Source: Bacilli bacterium (GTDB lineage Bacteria > Bacillota_I > Bacilli_A > RFN20 > CAG-826). Taken from it: a stretch of DNA of 6,357 nt. The position numbers were made by a program, and so were the translations under genes. Where the stretch lies: assembly GCA_024693415.1 (NCBI GenBank), contig JAILKX010000185.1, positions 1-6,357 of the forward strand. Direction: 5' to 3'. Numbering within the stretch: the first letter of the stretch is position 1; the number at the start of each line of letters is the position of its first letter. The notes beneath the pieces are model-generated. The model did not search any database, was not told where the DNA came from, and saw only the letters and a list, made by a program, of their open reading frames with translations. Shown in pieces: positions 5,392 through 6,357 of this stretch.

Positions 5392-5409
5392 CCGTATATG
5401 AATATACGG
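5392..5409 (+). promoter_or_regulatory. Perfect inverted repeat in the rnjA leader
   Basis: CCGTATATGAATATACGG has perfect 8-nt arms around GA; as RNA it would fold to a 7-bp stem with a UGAA loop. It lies about 12 nt after the expected transcription start and 15 nt before the Shine-Dalgarno site. It could be a 5'-end protective or autoregulatory stem-loop for RNase J, or a DNA operator. The sequence does not decide between them. Confidence 0.6.
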
Positions 5410-5423
5410 CCCATACGTTTGTT

Positions 5424-5430
5424 AGAGGAG
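5424..5430 (+). promoter_or_regulatory. Ribosome binding site of rnjA
   Basis: AGAGGAG lies 7 nt before the ATG at 5438 and decides that start. It is a strong site compared with the neighbouring def gene, which has none. Confidence 0.85.
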
Positions 5431-5437
5431 AACCACG

Positions 5438-6357
5438 ATGAGAGATTCGCCGGTTAATATTTATGCCCTCGGAGGGCTTGGTGAGGTCGGAAAAAACACC
5501 TATTGCTACGAAACCGAAAGGTCTTTGATCATGGTCGATGCCGGCGTCCGCTTCCCCGAGGCGACCCTGCCGGGCGTCGACTATGTCATCCCCGACTACA
5601 CCTACTTGAAGAACAACAGGTCCAAGATCAAGGCCCTGTTCATCACCCATGGCCACGAGGACCATATCGGGGGCATCCCCTTCCTCGTAAGAAGCGTCTA
5701 CATCCCGGTGATCTACGCCCCGCGCCTAGCGGCGGCGTTAATCCGCCACAAGCTTGAGGACGCCCGCATCAGGGACGCGATCAAGATCGTCGAATACGAC
5801 GCCGAATCGATCGTCCACATCGGCGACGACTTCACCGTCTCCTTCTTCCGCGTCACCCACTCGATCCCCGACTCCTATGGCGTCTGCATCGACACAAAGC
5901 ACGGCCGCATCATCGAGTCCGGCGACTTCAAGATCGACCTGACCCCGGTCGGCCCGAAGTTCGAGCTCGACAAATTGGCGCGCTACGGCTCCGAAGGCGT
6001 CGACCTATTGATGGCCGACTCCACCAACGCCGAGATCGAGGGCTATACCCCAAGCGAAACTAACGTCCGCGCCGGCGTCGAGGAGATCTTCGACAAAGCG
6101 CCGGGCCGCGTCATCGTCTCGACCTTCTCGAGCAACATCAACCGTATCCAGCAGGTGGTCGAGGTCGCGGTCGCCCACGGCAGGAAGATCTGCATCCTCG
6201 GCCGCTCGATGAAGAACGTCATGGGCATCGCCCGCGAATACGGCTACATCAAGATCCCCGACTCCTCGGTCATCGAGGAGACGATGCTCCGCAACTACAA
6301 GCTCCAGGAGGTCTGCATCCTCTGCACCGGGAGCCAGGGCGAGCCGATGGCGGCCCT
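5438..6357 (+). CDS. rnjA: Ribonuclease J (J1-like), 3' end cut off by the window
   Basis: RNase J is a metallo-beta-lactamase/beta-CASP ribonuclease with 5'-3' exonuclease and endonuclease activity, central to mRNA decay and rRNA maturation in Bacillota. The window holds 306 complete residues of a protein usually about 550-560 long: the beta-lactamase domain and the first part of the beta-CASP domain. Visible: IYALGGLGEVGKNTY (8-22; the GLGEVGKN form favours J1 over J2), VDAG (33-36), the metal-binding HGHEDH (71-76), HSIPDSYG (141-148) with H141, SGDFK (161-165) with metal ligand D163, ADSTNAE (193-199), STFSSNINR (228-236), GRSMKNV (255-261) and TGSQGEPMAA (297-306). Before GDFK it has ES where B. 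subtilis J1 has HT. The start is fixed by AGAGGAG. No rpoY-like small gene lies directly upstream, unlike Bacillus. Confidence 0.96.
   Translation, partial: MRDSPVNIYALGGLGEVGKNTYCYETERSLIMVDAGVRFPEATLPGVDYVIPDYTYLKNNRSKIKALFITHGHEDHIGGIPFLVRSVYIPVIYAPRLAAALIRHKLEDARIRDAIKIVEYDAESIVHIGDDFTVSFFRVTHSIPDSYGVCIDTKHGRIIESGDFKIDLTPVGPKFELDKLARYGSEGVDLLMADSTNAEIEGYTPSETNVRAGVEEIFDKAPGRVIVSTFSSNINRIQQVVEVAVAHGRKICILGRSMKNVMGIAREYGYIKIPDSSVIEETMLRNYKLQEVCILCTGSQGEPMAA

Noticed and set aside
5309..5665. Minus-strand frame over the rnjA promoter and start
   Set aside because: It crosses the rnjA promoter, Shine-Dalgarno site and conserved N-terminus, and has no motif of its own.
1..6357. Mobile element, CRISPR array, tRNA or defence system
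   Set aside because: There are no transposase or integrase motifs, spaced repeats, cloverleaf sequences or toxin-antitoxin-like pairs. All genes fit a core chromosomal setting.

Overview
The window looks like ordinary chromosome from a member of the Bacillota (Bacilli or a relative), GC-rich for that group and using the standard code. The evidence is a ylbF-rsmD-coaD block, a Gram-positive (type II) peptide deformylase beside a J1-like RNase J, a YitT/DUF2179 protein, and stops that include TGA (def, ylbF) with tryptophans written TGG. I cannot name the genus. There are no mobile elements, CRISPR arrays, tRNAs or rRNAs.

Left part, minus strand (1-1963): a MATE-family multidrug/Na+ antiporter gene running off the left edge, preceded by a YitT-family membrane protein gene. 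Each has its own promoter. Middle (2150-3092): a plus-strand gene for a membrane-anchored thioredoxin-fold protein with an extracytoplasmic CSTC motif, an acidic insertion and a DxDxDG motif, ending in a clear intrinsic terminator. This is the least familiar gene here. A convergent intergenic stretch (3044-3310) holds that terminator, a second strong hairpin without a U-tract, and the coaD terminator.

Right part: a minus-strand operon ylbF-rsmD-coaD (4680 down to 3311), tightly packed with a 7-nt overlap and a 3-nt gap. It diverges from def (4733-5290) across only 52 bp, where the two candidate promoters interlock. def ends in a terminator whose 5' arm lies inside its last codons. rnjA (5438 to the right edge) follows with its own promoter, a short structured leader and a strong Shine-Dalgarno site. 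The block combines RNA metabolism (YlbF, RsmD, RNase J) with housekeeping functions (CoA synthesis, N-terminal maturation), as in the related Bacillus regions, but without ylbG between ylbF and rsmD and without rpoY directly before rnjA.

The most notable signal is regulatory. Three genes (MATE, yitT, def) have a perfect TATAAT box exactly 7 nt upstream of the ATG and no Shine-Dalgarno site, which predicts leaderless mRNAs. Neighbouring genes (the thioredoxin-like gene, rsmD, coaD, rnjA) have normal Shine-Dalgarno sites. I see no convincing new multi-gene system.
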